Source: Bhargavaea changchunensis (lineage in GTDB: Bacteria; Bacillota; Bacilli; Bacillales_A; Planococcaceae). From it: a DNA stretch of 64,000 nt. Of this stretch, positions 7,748-15,992 are shown piece after piece (position 1 is the stretch's first letter; every line of letters starts with the position of its first letter). The notes below the pieces were generated by a model. The model worked only from the letters and a program-made list of their open reading frames with translations, searched no databases and had not been told where the DNA came from. A program made the position numbers and the translations under genes. The stretch covers positions 1 through 64,000 of the forward strand of contig NZ_JBHTCT010000010.1 in assembly GCF_042665595.1 (NCBI RefSeq), read 5' to 3'.

Positions 7748-8482
7748 ATGGGCAAGTTGGATGGGAAAGTTGCAATCGTCACAGGCGGTGCCCGCGGTAT
7801 GGGCGAATCCCATGTCAGGAAATTTGTGACTGAGGGTGCGAAGGTGGTCTTGACGGACCTGAATGTTGAAGGCGGTCGCGCTCTTGCGGAAGAACTTGGC
7901 GAATCGGTGCATTTTGTCAGGCAGGATGTGACAAAGGCGGAGGATTGGAAGACGGTCGTCGAAGAAGCGGAAGCGGCATTCGGACCGGTTGGAATCCTCG
8001 TCAATAACGCCGGCATCAGCATGGCGAAGACCATCTTCGACATGACGGAGGATGAGTACCGCAAGATTGTGGACATTAATCAAGTCTCGGTTTTCCTGGG
8101 CATCAAGGCAGTCATCCCATCGATGCAGAAAGCCGGGGGAGGATCGATTGTCAATATTTCCTCAATGAACGGGCTTGTTGGGGGAGCACCGGGCTATACA
8201 GATACGAAGTTCGCTGTTCGTGGACTTACCAAGTCAGCCGCTCTTCAGCTGGCCGGTCTTGGCATTCGCGTCAACTCGGTCCACCCGGGCGTGATCGAGA
8301 CGCCGATGGTCACCGAGGGGGATGCCATCAAACAAATCAGGGAGTTTGCCAAGCAAATACCGCTCCGCAGGATGGCCCGGTCCGAGGAAGTGTCGAACAT
8401 GGTGCTGTTCCTCGCATCGGATGACTCCAGTTACTCTACGGGGTCTGAGTTTGTCATCGATGGCGGCCTGACCGCAATGTGA
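7748..8482 (+). CDS. short-chain dehydrogenase/reductase
   Basis: 244 residues, classical SDR. NAD(P)-binding TGGARGMG (residues 12-19), NNAG (near 84-87), catalytic Ser in ISSMNG and the YxxxK active site as YTDTK, followed by PG.IETPM. The aspartate in LTDLN after the second strand favours NAD. SDRs of this shape include glucose 1-dehydrogenase and 3-oxoacyl or hydroxysteroid dehydrogenases; the substrate cannot be told from sequence. GGAGGGATGAAAC precedes the ATG. It follows the broken symporter by 90 bases and may have been its partner in using the imported solute. A terminator follows. Confidence 0.9.
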   Translation: MGKLDGKVAIVTGGARGMGESHVRKFVTEGAKVVLTDLNVEGGRALAEELGESVHFVRQDVTKAEDWKTVVEEAEAAFGPVGILVNNAGISMAKTIFDMTEDEYRKIVDINQVSVFLGIKAVIPSMQKAGGGSIVNISSMNGLVGGAPGYTDTKFAVRGLTKSAALQLAGLGIRVNSVHPGVIETPMVTEGDAIKQIREFAKQIPLRRMARSEEVSNMVLFLASDDSSYSTGSEFVIDGGLTAM

Positions 8483-8490
8483 ACCATGAA

Positions 8491-8523
8491 AGAAGCTGCC
8501 TGCATCTGCAGGCAGCTTCTTTC
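8491..8523. terminator. bidirectional terminator
   Basis: 14-bp perfect stem AGAAGCTGCCTGCA/TGCAGGCAGCTTCT with a 2-base loop, between the convergent dehydrogenase and cupin genes. Confidence 0.85.
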
Positions 8524-8525
8524 CA

Positions 8526-9062
8526 TTAATGGCTCTCTTCTGCTTCCATAGCATCCTCTTTTGTCTGATGGACAGTGCCTGGCGGATGCTGTGGCGGGGC
8601 GTAGATCGAATACATCTTGATCGGAACGTGACAGGTATTGGTGAAGTTATGATAATAGCCGGCAGGAATCAAGATTGCATCATCTTCTTTGACATGCCTG
8701 GTGAACTCCGGTCGATCCGGAGTACGGCCCATCTGGACAATGCCCTGGCCTTGCTCGATCCTCAGAAACTGGTCGGTATTCGGGTGGATTTCCTTGCCGA
8801 TGTCTCCACCAGGAGGAATGCTCATTAATGTCACCTGCAAGTAGTTACCGGTCCATATGGTCGTCCGGAAGTTAGGATTGGCCAAAGCGGCTTCATGGAT
8901 ATCAACAACATACGGGCGTCTGCCGTGATCCCGAAAACGGGTTGGCGTACCGTGGTGCCGATACCCGGCGGCAGGATCCATTCCGGTCATCCAAGGGCCC
9001 GGAGCGGGCACCGGTGCCCACATTCCGCATGAACAATGGGCAGGATACGGAGGGTGTCCCAT
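8526..9062 (-). CDS. cupin-domain protein, paralogue of 55.1-55.9 kb gene
   Basis: 178 residues from the ATG at 9062. The N-terminus is rich in Pro, His, Cys and Gly (MGHPPYPAHCSCGMW), followed by one cupin barrel: PGGDIGKEIHPNTDQFLRIE (motif 1, with E, H and D/Q as likely metal ligands) and PAGYYHNFTN (motif 2). The end APPQHPPGTV is shared with the cupin at 55.2 kb. A Pro/Tyr-rich head plus cupin suggests an extracellular or spore-surface role, but that is inference. AAGGAAGTGA lies 13 bases before the ATG; a TTG two codons upstream is an alternative start. Longer in-frame extension to 9158 overlaps the divergent promoter and is less likely. Confidence 0.85.
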   Translation of the reverse strand: MGHPPYPAHCSCGMWAPVPAPGPWMTGMDPAAGYRHHGTPTRFRDHGRRPYVVDIHEAALANPNFRTTIWTGNYLQVTLMSIPPGGDIGKEIHPNTDQFLRIEQGQGIVQMGRTPDRPEFTRHVKEDDAILIPAGYYHNFTNTCHVPIKMYSIYAPPQHPPGTVHQTKEDAMEAEESH

Positions 9063-9202
9063 AAACAAACCATTCACTTCCTTTTTATGATGTCCCGATA
9101 GCCTATGCGGGGGGATACAGATTTGTCCGTTTGGAATGGGCAGCGGAAGAATTTTCAATTATACTGAACGATAGCTCATATATAAGAAAAGAGGAAATAC
9201 CC

Positions 9203-10630
9203 ATGCAGCAACCTGAGCAATCTTCGGCTCTTCCCGCATACAACCGGACAGTCATCCTGATTGTCCTCATCACCGGAGCATTTGTGGCTCTCCTGAATCA
9301 GACGCTCCTGATCGTGGCGCTTCCGCCTATCATGGTGGACTTCTCCATTGATGCGAACGAAGCGCAGTGGGTGACGACGGCTTATCTGCTGACCAATGGT
9401 ATCCTGATCCCAATTACGGCATTTCTGATCGATCGCTTTTCAAGCCGGCGTCTGCTTATGGTGGCAAGCGGACTGTTTGCGGCAGGCACGCTCGTCGCTG
9501 CCGTGGCCCCGAGCTTTTTCTTCCTGCTGGTCGCCCGTGTAATCCAGGCGGCGGGAGCCGGGATGATGATGCCGCTTATGCAGACGATTCTCCTCACCAT
9601 CTTCCCGGTGAACCGGCGCGGTTCCGTCATGGGACTTGTCGGGTTGGCCATCGGTTTTGCTCCGGCCATCGGACCGACCCTGGCAGGCTGGGTGCTCAGC
9701 TTCGGTTCTTGGAGAGTGCTCTTCTCGATCGTCCTGCCTTTGGCTGTGCTGCACCTCATAGCTGTATTCATCTTCATGAAGAACGTTACACAGCAGCGTC
9801 CGGTGACGATAGATCTTCCATCTATCGTTTTGTCGACGCTTGGCTTTGGCGGGCTGCTGTTTGCCTTCAGCAGTATCGGCGGGGAAGGCTGGCTGAGTCC
9901 GAACGTGCTGGTTTCCACAGCCGTCGGTTCTGTCGCGCTGTACCTGTTTATACGCCGGCAGCTGGCACTTGAGACACCGATCCTCAATTTCGGTGTGTTC
10001 CGCTCCGGTGTATACCGCCTCATCATTCCGATGGGCATGATTACATTCGCTCTTCTGATCGGAACGGAGACGCTGTTGCCGCTGTACGTACAAAACGTGC
10101 GCGGCGGTACAGCATTTGAATCAGGCTTGCTGCTTTTGCCCGGCGCCATTGCGATGGGGGCGATGTCCCCATTTTCCGGACGGATCTTTGACCGGTTCGG
10201 GGCCGGCTGGCTTGTCATTACCGGATTTGCGCTGCAAGTCGTGACAACAGTGCCGTTCCTCTTTATGACCCCGGATACGCCGCTTGTCCTGCTCGGACTT
10301 GTATTCGGCCTCCGGATGCTCGGCCTTTCGATGCTGATGATGCCGCTCAGCACGGCGGGGATCAACTCGCTTCCCGGCCGGCTGATCTCCCATGGCACGG
10401 CCATGGATAATACGTTCCGGATGATCGGGGGATCGATCGGCACGGCCCTTCTCGTGTCCGTCATGACCGGTACGGCCACAGCCGTCGGGTCATCAGCCAT
10501 TCCTTCCCCGGAAGCACTCATGACCGGTGTCCGTGTCGCATTCTTTGTCGGTGGCATCCTGTCAGTGGCGGGTTTCATTCTCGCGCTCAGGCTGAAAAAG
10601 CTCCCGGCGGCCTCCGCACCCCTGAAATAA
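9203..10630 (+). CDS. DHA2-family MFS drug exporter
   Basis: 475 residues with about 14 membrane helices, the drug:proton antiporter DHA2 branch (EmrB/QacA/LmrB-like). Seen: LNQTLLIVALPPIMVDF in helix 1, QWVTTAYLLTNGILIP in helix 2, the A-like loop DRFSSRRLL, and the antiporter motif C region GFAPAIGPTLAGWVL in helix 5. It probably exports hydrophobic toxic compounds using the proton gradient. The ATG at 9203 follows GAGGAAATACCC; the longer frame from 9131 would overlap the divergent cupin's promoter. No regulator gene is adjacent. Confidence 0.92.
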   Translation: MQQPEQSSALPAYNRTVILIVLITGAFVALLNQTLLIVALPPIMVDFSIDANEAQWVTTAYLLTNGILIPITAFLIDRFSSRRLLMVASGLFAAGTLVAAVAPSFFFLLVARVIQAAGAGMMMPLMQTILLTIFPVNRRGSVMGLVGLAIGFAPAIGPTLAGWVLSFGSWRVLFSIVLPLAVLHLIAVFIFMKNVTQQRPVTIDLPSIVLSTLGFGGLLFAFSSIGGEGWLSPNVLVSTAVGSVALYLFIRRQLALETPILNFGVFRSGVYRLIIPMGMITFALLIGTETLLPLYVQNVRGGTAFESGLLLLPGAIAMGAMSPFSGRIFDRFGAGWLVITGFALQVVTTVPFLFMTPDTPLVLLGLVFGLRMLGLSMLMMPLSTAGINSLPGRLISHGTAMDNTFRMIGGSIGTALLVSVMTGTATAVGSSAIPSPEALMTGVRVAFFVGGILSVAGFILALRLKKLPAASAPLK

Positions 10631-10662
10631 GTCGCCCAGGTCAATTGCCTGGGTCAACCTGA

Positions 10663-10709
10663 AAGCGGCCTCAGTCCGGTACTCCCCGGATTGAGGTCGC
10701 TTCGTCTTT
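10663..10709 (+). terminator. probable terminator after MFS gene
   Basis: Imperfect stem AAGCGGCCTCAGTCCGG with CCGGATTGAGGTCGCTT followed by CGTCTTTC. A smaller CCCAGG/CCTGGG hairpin precedes it at 10635-10653. The T-run is weak. Confidence 0.5.
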
Positions 10710-10768
10710 CAGGAAGGGAAGTCAATCATTCGAATAAATGAAATGGTCCTTATATTAAAAAAATAATC

Positions 10769-10814
10769 TTGCGTTCTCTGTTGTAAGTGATAAAATTGTG
10801 TAATACAACAGAGA
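10769..10814 (+). promoter_or_regulatory. promoter with flanking inverted repeat (operator) of cstA
   Basis: TTGCGT (10769-10774) and TAAAAT (10791-10796), 16 bases apart, form a likely sigma-A promoter. A perfect 11-bp inverted repeat TCTCTGTTGTA (10775-10785) and TACAACAGAGA (10804-10814) has its left arm between -35 and -10 and its right arm around the start site. This arrangement suits a repressor that loops or clamps over the -10. Confidence 0.6.
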
Positions 10815-10830
10815 GCAGGGGGAAGGACAA

Positions 10831-12291
10831 ATGATCACTTTTTTGCTTAGCATTGTGCTCTTGATCGTAGGTTATTTTACATACGGAAAATATGTCGAGA
10901 AAGTCTTCGGACCGAAAAATGAACGGCCGACACCAGCCTATGTCAATGGGGACGGGGTGGATTATGTACCGATGTCGACTCCTAAGAACTCGCTGATCCA
11001 GCTATTGAACATAGCCGGGACAGGGCCGGTGTTCGGCCCGATAGCAGGTGCTCTTTATGGCCCGGTTGCGTTCATCTGGATCGTCGTCGGATGTATTTTT
11101 GCGGGGGCAGTACATGATTATCTGACAGGGATGATTTCAATACGGAATAAAGGGGCTCATCTTCCGGAACTTGCATCCAAGTTCCTGGGTAATATCATGA
11201 AGCACGTCGTCAATATCTTTGCGCTGCTTCTGCTCATCCTTGTCGGGACAGTGTTCGTCACTTCACCGGCAATGTTGCTCAATGTCATCTTTGACGGCAA
11301 AGTGGCGCTGGGAATCCTTGTCGGGATCATCTTCCTGTATTATGTTTTGGCGACATTGCTTCCGATCGATAAGATCATCGGGCGGCTCTATCCATGGTTC
11401 GGCGCACTGCTTGTGGTCTCGGCCTTGGGTGTTGGCATCGGCCTTGTCGTGACGGGGGCACCGATTCCGGAGCTGTCATTCACGAACATGCATCCGGGTG
11501 ACCTTCCAGTCTTCCCGCTGCTGTTCTTCACGATCACTTGCGGCGCACTGTCCGGTTTCCATGCTACGCAGACGCCGATTATTTCCAGGACGACGAAACA
11601 GGAGAATGAAGGGCGTAAGATTTTCTATGGAATGATGATAGCAGAAGGCATCATCGCCATGATCTGGGCAGCAGCCGCCATGAGCCTGTTCAACGGCTAC
11701 GGCGGGCTGAATGAGCTTCTTGCTGCTGGCGGGCCGGCAGCAGTGGTCAGCGATGTCTCTGTCATGATGCTGGGTGCCATCGGAGGAACTCTTGCAGTCC
11801 TTGGTGTCATTGTTCTTCCGATCACTTCCGGGGACACGGCTTTCCGTGCGGCCCGCATGATCATTGCCGATTACTTTAAAATCGGGCAGGCGAAGATTCT
11901 GAGCCGCCTCTGGATTGCGATCCCGCTTTTCATTATTTCCTTCGTGCTGACGAAAATCGACTTCAATCTGCTATGGCGCTATTTCTCATGGGCAAATGGA
12001 GTCACTGCGATGATCGCCCTCTGGGTCGGCGCGATGTATCTGTTCCTGCAGCATAAGAACCATTGGATCGCAACGGTTCCGGCGATCTTTATGACGTCCA
12101 TGGTGTTCGTTTATATCCTGTTCGAGCCGACGATGGGCTTCGGGATCGACTTGACCGTGTCCTATATCGGCGGCACCATTGCGACCCTATTCGTGACGGC
12201 ATCATTCTTCATCTCCGCCCACAAAAAGCGGGGGACGGGAATCCTGCTGGACGAGGATGTATCAGGATTTAATCGGGCTACGATTTATTAA
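10831..12291 (+). CDS. cstA: CstA-family carbon starvation / pyruvate or peptide transporter
   Basis: 486 residues and about 13-14 membrane helices. Family CstA: seen are GYFTYGKYVEKVFG at the start, LLNIAGTGPVFGPIAGALYGP (helix 2 region), HDYLTGMISIRNKG, HATQTPIISRT and TSGDTAFRAARM. It is shorter than the ~700-residue E. coli CstA, matching the short Gram-positive forms. Family members import peptides or pyruvate under carbon limitation. GCAGGGGGAAGGACAA precedes the ATG. The inverted repeat just upstream implies dedicated control; no btsS/btsR-type two-component genes are adjacent. Confidence 0.92.
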   Translation: MITFLLSIVLLIVGYFTYGKYVEKVFGPKNERPTPAYVNGDGVDYVPMSTPKNSLIQLLNIAGTGPVFGPIAGALYGPVAFIWIVVGCIFAGAVHDYLTGMISIRNKGAHLPELASKFLGNIMKHVVNIFALLLLILVGTVFVTSPAMLLNVIFDGKVALGILVGIIFLYYVLATLLPIDKIIGRLYPWFGALLVVSALGVGIGLVVTGAPIPELSFTNMHPGDLPVFPLLFFTITCGALSGFHATQTPIISRTTKQENEGRKIFYGMMIAEGIIAMIWAAAAMSLFNGYGGLNELLAAGGPAAVVSDVSVMMLGAIGGTLAVLGVIVLPITSGDTAFRAARMIIADYFKIGQAKILSRLWIAIPLFIISFVLTKIDFNLLWRYFSWANGVTAMIALWVGAMYLFLQHKNHWIATVPAIFMTSMVFVYILFEPTMGFGIDLTVSYIGGTIATLFVTASFFISAHKKRGTGILLDEDVSGFNRATIY

Positions 12292-12302
12292 TAGAAAAAG
12301 TG

Positions 12303-12337
12303 AAATGCCGATGCCAAACCTTGGCATCGGCATTTTT
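12303..12337 (+). terminator. terminator after cstA
   Basis: 14-bp stem AAATGCCGATGCCA/TGGCATCGGCATTT with AACCT loop and a T-run. Confidence 0.9.
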
Positions 12338-12389
12338 CTGTGTATTGGAGGAATGGATAGGTGAGACCGGAACTGGGATTTCCGCAGCG

Positions 12390-13079
12390 TCAGATTTCAG
12401 CGGATCGGTTCCCGGCGTGCAAAATCACCCCCGTGAAAGCTCCGCCGGTCACGGATGTAAAGAAGATGCCCGTTTCATCCATCAGCACTTCGGCTTCTTC
12501 GACGGTCATGGATGGCTGGAGGTAGAGGACATGGAGCGCTTCCGTTGTCTTTTCCGTGACTGCGGTCCTGCCGGAATCTACAAACGGACTGCCGAACGGC
12601 CCCTGTTCATCGGAAGTTATAAGCAGGTTCTCGAGATTGTTGATCCTGCCGTTCAGGCCTCCGTATTCGTCTTCAGAAGAACCTTTGCGTATGGACACGT
12701 CACCGGTAACCGCATCCAAGTCGTACAGGCCGCACGGAATGCCTTCGCGGACGGAGAAGAAGTTATTCAGGTCCGCGCCGAGATTGATCTCACCCGGCAT
12801 CTGGCCTTTTTTCACGCGGCGGATCAGCGCTTCGGCGGAAGGGCGGTAGCGGCCGGGATCCTTACCGAACGCTTTCCAGACTTTACGCCATTCCGCGACA
12901 CCCGGGATGTCGGTCACGTTCTTGTCTTCCAGGCCGATCTGCATTTCCTGGTAAAAGTAGCCGATCCGCCCATTCAGCATCCCGGGGGCGTCAGAGGTGC
13001 TGATTCTGTTATAATGGAGAATGCCGAATTTCAGATCCGGCACCGTTTCAAACAACATCTGATCTGCTGTAATCTTCAT
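12390..13079 (-). CDS. B3/B4 tRNA-binding domain protein
   Basis: 229 residues. The segment GILHYNRI...AEWRKVWKAFGKDPGRYRPSAEALIRR and then NNFFSVREGIPCGLYDLD resembles the B3/B4 domain of the phenylalanyl-tRNA synthetase beta chain found as a free-standing protein in many Bacilli. In synthetases this domain edits mischarged tRNA; the role of the single-domain form is not established. The ATG at 13079 follows AGGTGATATCC. Convergent with nothing; divergent from queG with about 60 bases between. Confidence 0.8.
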   Translation of the reverse strand: MKITADQMLFETVPDLKFGILHYNRISTSDAPGMLNGRIGYFYQEMQIGLEDKNVTDIPGVAEWRKVWKAFGKDPGRYRPSAEALIRRVKKGQMPGEINLGADLNNFFSVREGIPCGLYDLDAVTGDVSIRKGSSEDEYGGLNGRINNLENLLITSDEQGPFGSPFVDSGRTAVTEKTTEALHVLYLQPSMTVEEAEVLMDETGIFFTSVTGGAFTGVILHAGNRSAEI

Positions 13080-13141
13080 GGATATCACCTGTATATTGTG
13101 ACTTTTCATATATCGTACCATAACAGAAAGGGGCAGTCCCT

Positions 13142-14296
13142 ATGGATACCGTCACGTTGCAAAGGGAACTGCGGGCATTCGCGCGGGAGTCGGGCATCGA
13201 CAAGATCGGCTTCACGACCGCCGATCCGTTCAGGGAGATGAAGAACCGGCTGAGGCGACAGCAGGAGTCGGGGTTCCAGTCGGGCTTCGAAAAGGGCTCC
13301 CTTGATGAACGGACCGACCCTGCGCTGCTTCTGGAAGAGCCGGAGAGCATCATCGCGATTGCAGTCGCCTATCCGTCGAAGCTGGATGGCGCGCCCAAGG
13401 GAACGAAGGGAGCCAGGCGGGGGATGTTCTGCCGCGCCTCTTGGGGACAGGACTATCACGATGTCCTTCGGGAAAAGCTCGCGCTGCTCGAGGCCTTCAT
13501 CCTGGAACGGGTGCCGGACGCGCGTCTCCGGTCGATGGTCGACACGGGAGAGCTTGTCGACCGCGCGGTTGCGGAGCGGGCCGGCATCGGGTGGTCAGGG
13601 AAGAACTGCTCGATCATCACGCCTGAATTCGGTTCGTATGTCTATCTCGGGGAGATGATCACGAACATCCCCTTCGCGCCGGATGAACCGATCGAAGACG
13701 GCTGCGGCGATTGCACGCTTTGCCTTGATATTTGCCCGACAGGCGCCCTGATCGAAGGCGGCAGGCTCAATGCACAGCGCTGCATCGCATTCCTCACCCA
13801 GACAAAAGGCAGTCTCCCGGAGGAGTTCCGGACCGAGATCGGCAACCGGGTGTACGGCTGTGACACCTGCCAGACGATCTGCCCGAAAAACAAGGGCATG
13901 CACAACCGGATCCATGAGGCGTTCCGTCCCGATCCGGAACTGGCGAAGCCGCTTCTTGAGCAGCTCCTGAGTCTGTCGAACCGGGAGTTCAAAGAGACAT
14001 ACGGCCATATGTCAGGTTCCTGGCGCGGGAAGAACCCGATCCAGCGCAACGCCATCTACGCGCTCGGCCATTTCAGGGAACAGTCCGCACTGCCGGAACT
14101 GTCCCGCATCCTCCGCGAGGATGTGCGGCCATACATGCGAGGCGCATCTGCCTACGCCCTTGGCAAAATCGGCACGGAGGAGGCGGAAACCGCACTCCGG
14201 CACGCCGAATCACGCGAGCGGGAAGAGGAGGTCCTGGATGAGATCCGGACCGCGCTCCGCCGTATCGCAGACCAGAAGAAGGAAGTGCACGAATGA
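13142..14296 (+). CDS. queG: epoxyqueuosine reductase
   Basis: 384 residues. QueG carries out the last step of queuosine synthesis in tRNA, reducing epoxyqueuosine with cobalamin and two 4Fe-4S clusters. Seen: GRRGM-like entry (ARRGMFCRASWGQDYH), VDTGELVDRAVAERAGIGW, GKN, then cluster ligands CGDCTLCLDICPTGAL (near residue 181) and CDTCQTICPKN (near 240). The C-terminus has HEAT-like repeats (NAIYALGHFREQSALPEL, GASAYALGKIG), used to hold tRNA. AGAAAGGGGCAGTCCCT precedes the ATG. Its stop overlaps the trmL start by 4 bases, so two tRNA modification enzymes acting on the anticodon loop are translationally coupled. Confidence 0.95.
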   Translation: MDTVTLQRELRAFARESGIDKIGFTTADPFREMKNRLRRQQESGFQSGFEKGSLDERTDPALLLEEPESIIAIAVAYPSKLDGAPKGTKGARRGMFCRASWGQDYHDVLREKLALLEAFILERVPDARLRSMVDTGELVDRAVAERAGIGWSGKNCSIITPEFGSYVYLGEMITNIPFAPDEPIEDGCGDCTLCLDICPTGALIEGGRLNAQRCIAFLTQTKGSLPEEFRTEIGNRVYGCDTCQTICPKNKGMHNRIHEAFRPDPELAKPLLEQLLSLSNREFKETYGHMSGSWRGKNPIQRNAIYALGHFREQSALPELSRILREDVRPYMRGASAYALGKIGTEEAETALRHAESREREEEVLDEIRTALRRIADQKKEVHE

Positions 14297-14763
14297 TTCA
14301 CGTCGTTTTACATGAACCGCTGATCCCGGCAAACACCGGGAACATCTCACGCACCTGCGCGGGCACGGGGACCCGGCTCCATCTCGTCCGCCCGCTCGGT
14401 TTTTCCACCGACGACCGGATGCTGAAGCGAGCAGGTCTTGATTACTGGGAACATGTCGACCTGGAGTACCATGACCGGATCGAGGATGTGTTCTCCGCCT
14501 ATCCGGGCGGCGATTTCTACTACCTGACAAAATTCGGGGAAGGAAACTACGCCGACAGGGACTTCTCAGATCCGGACCGGGATATCTTTTTCGTTTTCGG
14601 AAAAGAGACGTCCGGCCTGCCGAAGGACCTGCTTGCCGCCCATCCGGAGCGCTGCCTGCGCATCCCGATGAATGACCATATCCGTTCGCTCAACCTGTCG
14701 AACACGGCGGCGGTCCTCGTCTTTGAGGCGCTTCGCCAGCAAGGCTTCCCGGGCCTCCATTAA
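14293..14763 (+). CDS. trmL: tRNA (cytidine/uridine-2'-O-)-methyltransferase TrmL
   Basis: 156 residues, a minimal SPOUT methyltransferase. It methylates the 2'-O of wobble base 34 in tRNA-Leu isoacceptors with S-adenosylmethionine. Seen: PLIPANTGNISRTCAGT (motif 1), FVFGKETSGLPKDLL (motif 2) and IPMNDHIRSLNLSNTAAVLVFEALRQ (motif 3), forming the trefoil knot. The ATG overlaps the queG stop (ATGA). A terminator follows at 14779. Confidence 0.95.
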   Translation: MIHVVLHEPLIPANTGNISRTCAGTGTRLHLVRPLGFSTDDRMLKRAGLDYWEHVDLEYHDRIEDVFSAYPGGDFYYLTKFGEGNYADRDFSDPDRDIFFVFGKETSGLPKDLLAAHPERCLRIPMNDHIRSLNLSNTAAVLVFEALRQQGFPGLH

Positions 14764-14778
14764 GGAAAGCGCGCATAC

Positions 14779-14814
14779 AAAAAGGGACTGCCTGAACGGC
14801 AGCCCCTTTTTATC
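14779..14814. terminator. bidirectional terminator
   Basis: AAAAGGGACTGCC/GGCAGCCCCTTTT stem with one mismatch and TGAAC loop, flanked by A- and T-runs; shared by trmL and the convergent small gene. Confidence 0.85.
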
Positions 14815-14926
14815 AGCTTCGGCTTGATTTGTTATCTTTTGCTGTGCCCGGCTTGTCTTCATAGCCGCCCGTGAAGATTGCGGAAAGGAAAGCGAAGCAC
14901 ACACCTAGGATCAAGAGAGTGTTCAT
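14813..14926 (-). CDS. small membrane protein, 37 residues
   Basis: Encodes MNTLLILGVCFAFLSAIFTG followed by a polar tail rich in K, D and S. One N-terminal membrane helix (residues ~3-19), then a charged cytoplasmic or extracellular end. The ATG at 14926 is preceded by CAGGAGGTAACGAC, a near-ideal ribosome binding site with 7-base spacing, and the stop abuts a terminator. This combination makes it very likely to be expressed. No family recognised. Confidence 0.7.
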   Translation of the reverse strand: MNTLLILGVCFAFLSAIFTGGYEDKPGTAKDNKSSRS

Positions 14927-15125
14927 GTCGTTACCTCCTGGTTCGAAGTTCGATCTCCCATCAGTATAACGCATCCCCGTTAAAAAGAAAATGGTGCTGC
15001 GGACAAGCAACAGCACAGTTCGGCGGAATCGCCAAAAATTCGTCACGGAATCTCTATGTAAAAATGAAACTTTCGGCCTGTACGGCCGTATAACAGATAA
15101 GACTAAACGAAAGCAGGGATCACTC

Positions 15126-15428
15126 ATGAGAGCATCCACCATCATGCGCTGGGTTACGGGACTGGGAGAGGCTTTTCTTGCCATTCCATTCTTGGGCGGA
15201 CTTTATGTCATGGGTTCAGGATATACGTTACTCGGTGTCATGTTCGTCCTTCATGCCATCACGCTCATCCTCGCCATCAGGGACTTTTCCGCCAAGTCCG
15301 GCTCCATTGCCGGCCTGGTGACAAGCGCCATCGCCTGGATCCCGTTCCTCGGCTGGTTCATGCATGCGGTCTCCGCAGTGCTGCTCATCATCCAGGCCGT
15401 CACATCGCGTCCGAAACAGCACTACTAA
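15126..15428 (+). CDS. small membrane protein, 100 residues
   Basis: Three to four hydrophobic segments (around residues 8-30, 34-50, 57-72 and 75-93) and a basic C-terminus (TSRPKQHY). The segment GLVTSAIAWIPFLGWFMHA recalls small Bacillus membrane proteins of unknown role. The ATG follows GCAGGGATCACTC; the frame is open further upstream but lacks a ribosome binding site there. Followed after 34 bases by another small membrane protein, so the two probably form an operon. Confidence 0.75.
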   Translation: MRASTIMRWVTGLGEAFLAIPFLGGLYVMGSGYTLLGVMFVLHAITLILAIRDFSAKSGSIAGLVTSAIAWIPFLGWFMHAVSAVLLIIQAVTSRPKQHY

Positions 15429-15462
15429 TGGCTGATCATAAAAAAGGGAGACCATTTCACGC

Positions 15463-15735
15463 ATGGATTCTTTGCTCATACTGATGCTCCTCGGCTTGGC
15501 GCTCATCTCGGGCGGCATCTTCGGAGCCATCTTCATATCGCTCTACCAGAAAAACAGGAAAGCCGGTCTGGCCATGCTCGTCACCGCATTGCTCGCCGCG
15601 CTCGTCCAGCTCTACCTGCTCTTTACCCTGTCCCCATGGCTGACCGCAGCCGTCTTCGTCATCTACGCAGTCATTGCGGCATTTGTGGCACGGACACTAA
15701 AGAAAAAGCAACAGGGAGCGGCATATAGAAAATAA
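15463..15735 (+). CDS. small membrane protein, 90 residues
   Basis: Three predicted helices (residues ~4-27, 33-55 and 58-77), with a KKKQQ basic tail, so the C-terminus probably faces the cytoplasm. AAAAGGGAGACC lies upstream of the ATG with somewhat long spacing. Second gene of a likely two-gene unit with 15126-15428, closed by a terminator. No family recognised. Confidence 0.7.
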   Translation: MDSLLILMLLGLALISGGIFGAIFISLYQKNRKAGLAMLVTALLAALVQLYLLFTLSPWLTAAVFVIYAVIAAFVARTLKKKQQGAAYRK

Positions 15736-15741
15736 AGCAAC

Positions 15742-15781
15742 AAACGGCAACGGTCAGGCACCGTTGCCGTTTTGTTTTTTC
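15742..15781 (+). terminator. terminator after small membrane genes
   Basis: 12-bp stem AAACGGCAACGG/CCGTTGCCGTTT with TCAGGCA loop, then TTTTGTTTTTTC. Confidence 0.9.
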
Positions 15782-15849
15782 TTCCGGAAGAATATCTCCA
15801 GTTTAATTGATTTCACCTTGTACCTCCGCCGGATGAATGATTATGATTG

Positions 15850-15966
15850 GATTTCAGCGAAGGGCCCGAGACACCTACGGGAAAAGCCGGGCAGGCGAGA
15901 CCCGCAGACGCAGTCGCGGGGCTCGGCGCCGGCCCGCGGTAAGCGAAGGGCCCGTAGCGGAAATTC
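15850..15966 (+). repeat. dispersed stem-loop repeat, copy 1 (117 bp)
   Basis: Core GGGAAAAGCCGGGC (15880-15893), GCGAGACCCGC, GCGGGGCT and a 22-base block (15925-15946) recur in reverse orientation at 56033-56199. The ends are self-complementary: 15850-15868 pairs with 15948-15966 at about 15 of 19 positions. The family resembles GC-rich stem-loop repeats scattered in Bacillaceae genomes (GACTCCTGCGGGAAA...GAGACCCCGCAG type). No ORF of interest; it lies 3' of the NCS2 permease stop. Confidence 0.8.
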
Positions 15967-15992
15967 GAGGGATTCTGAGTGAAAGACCTAAT

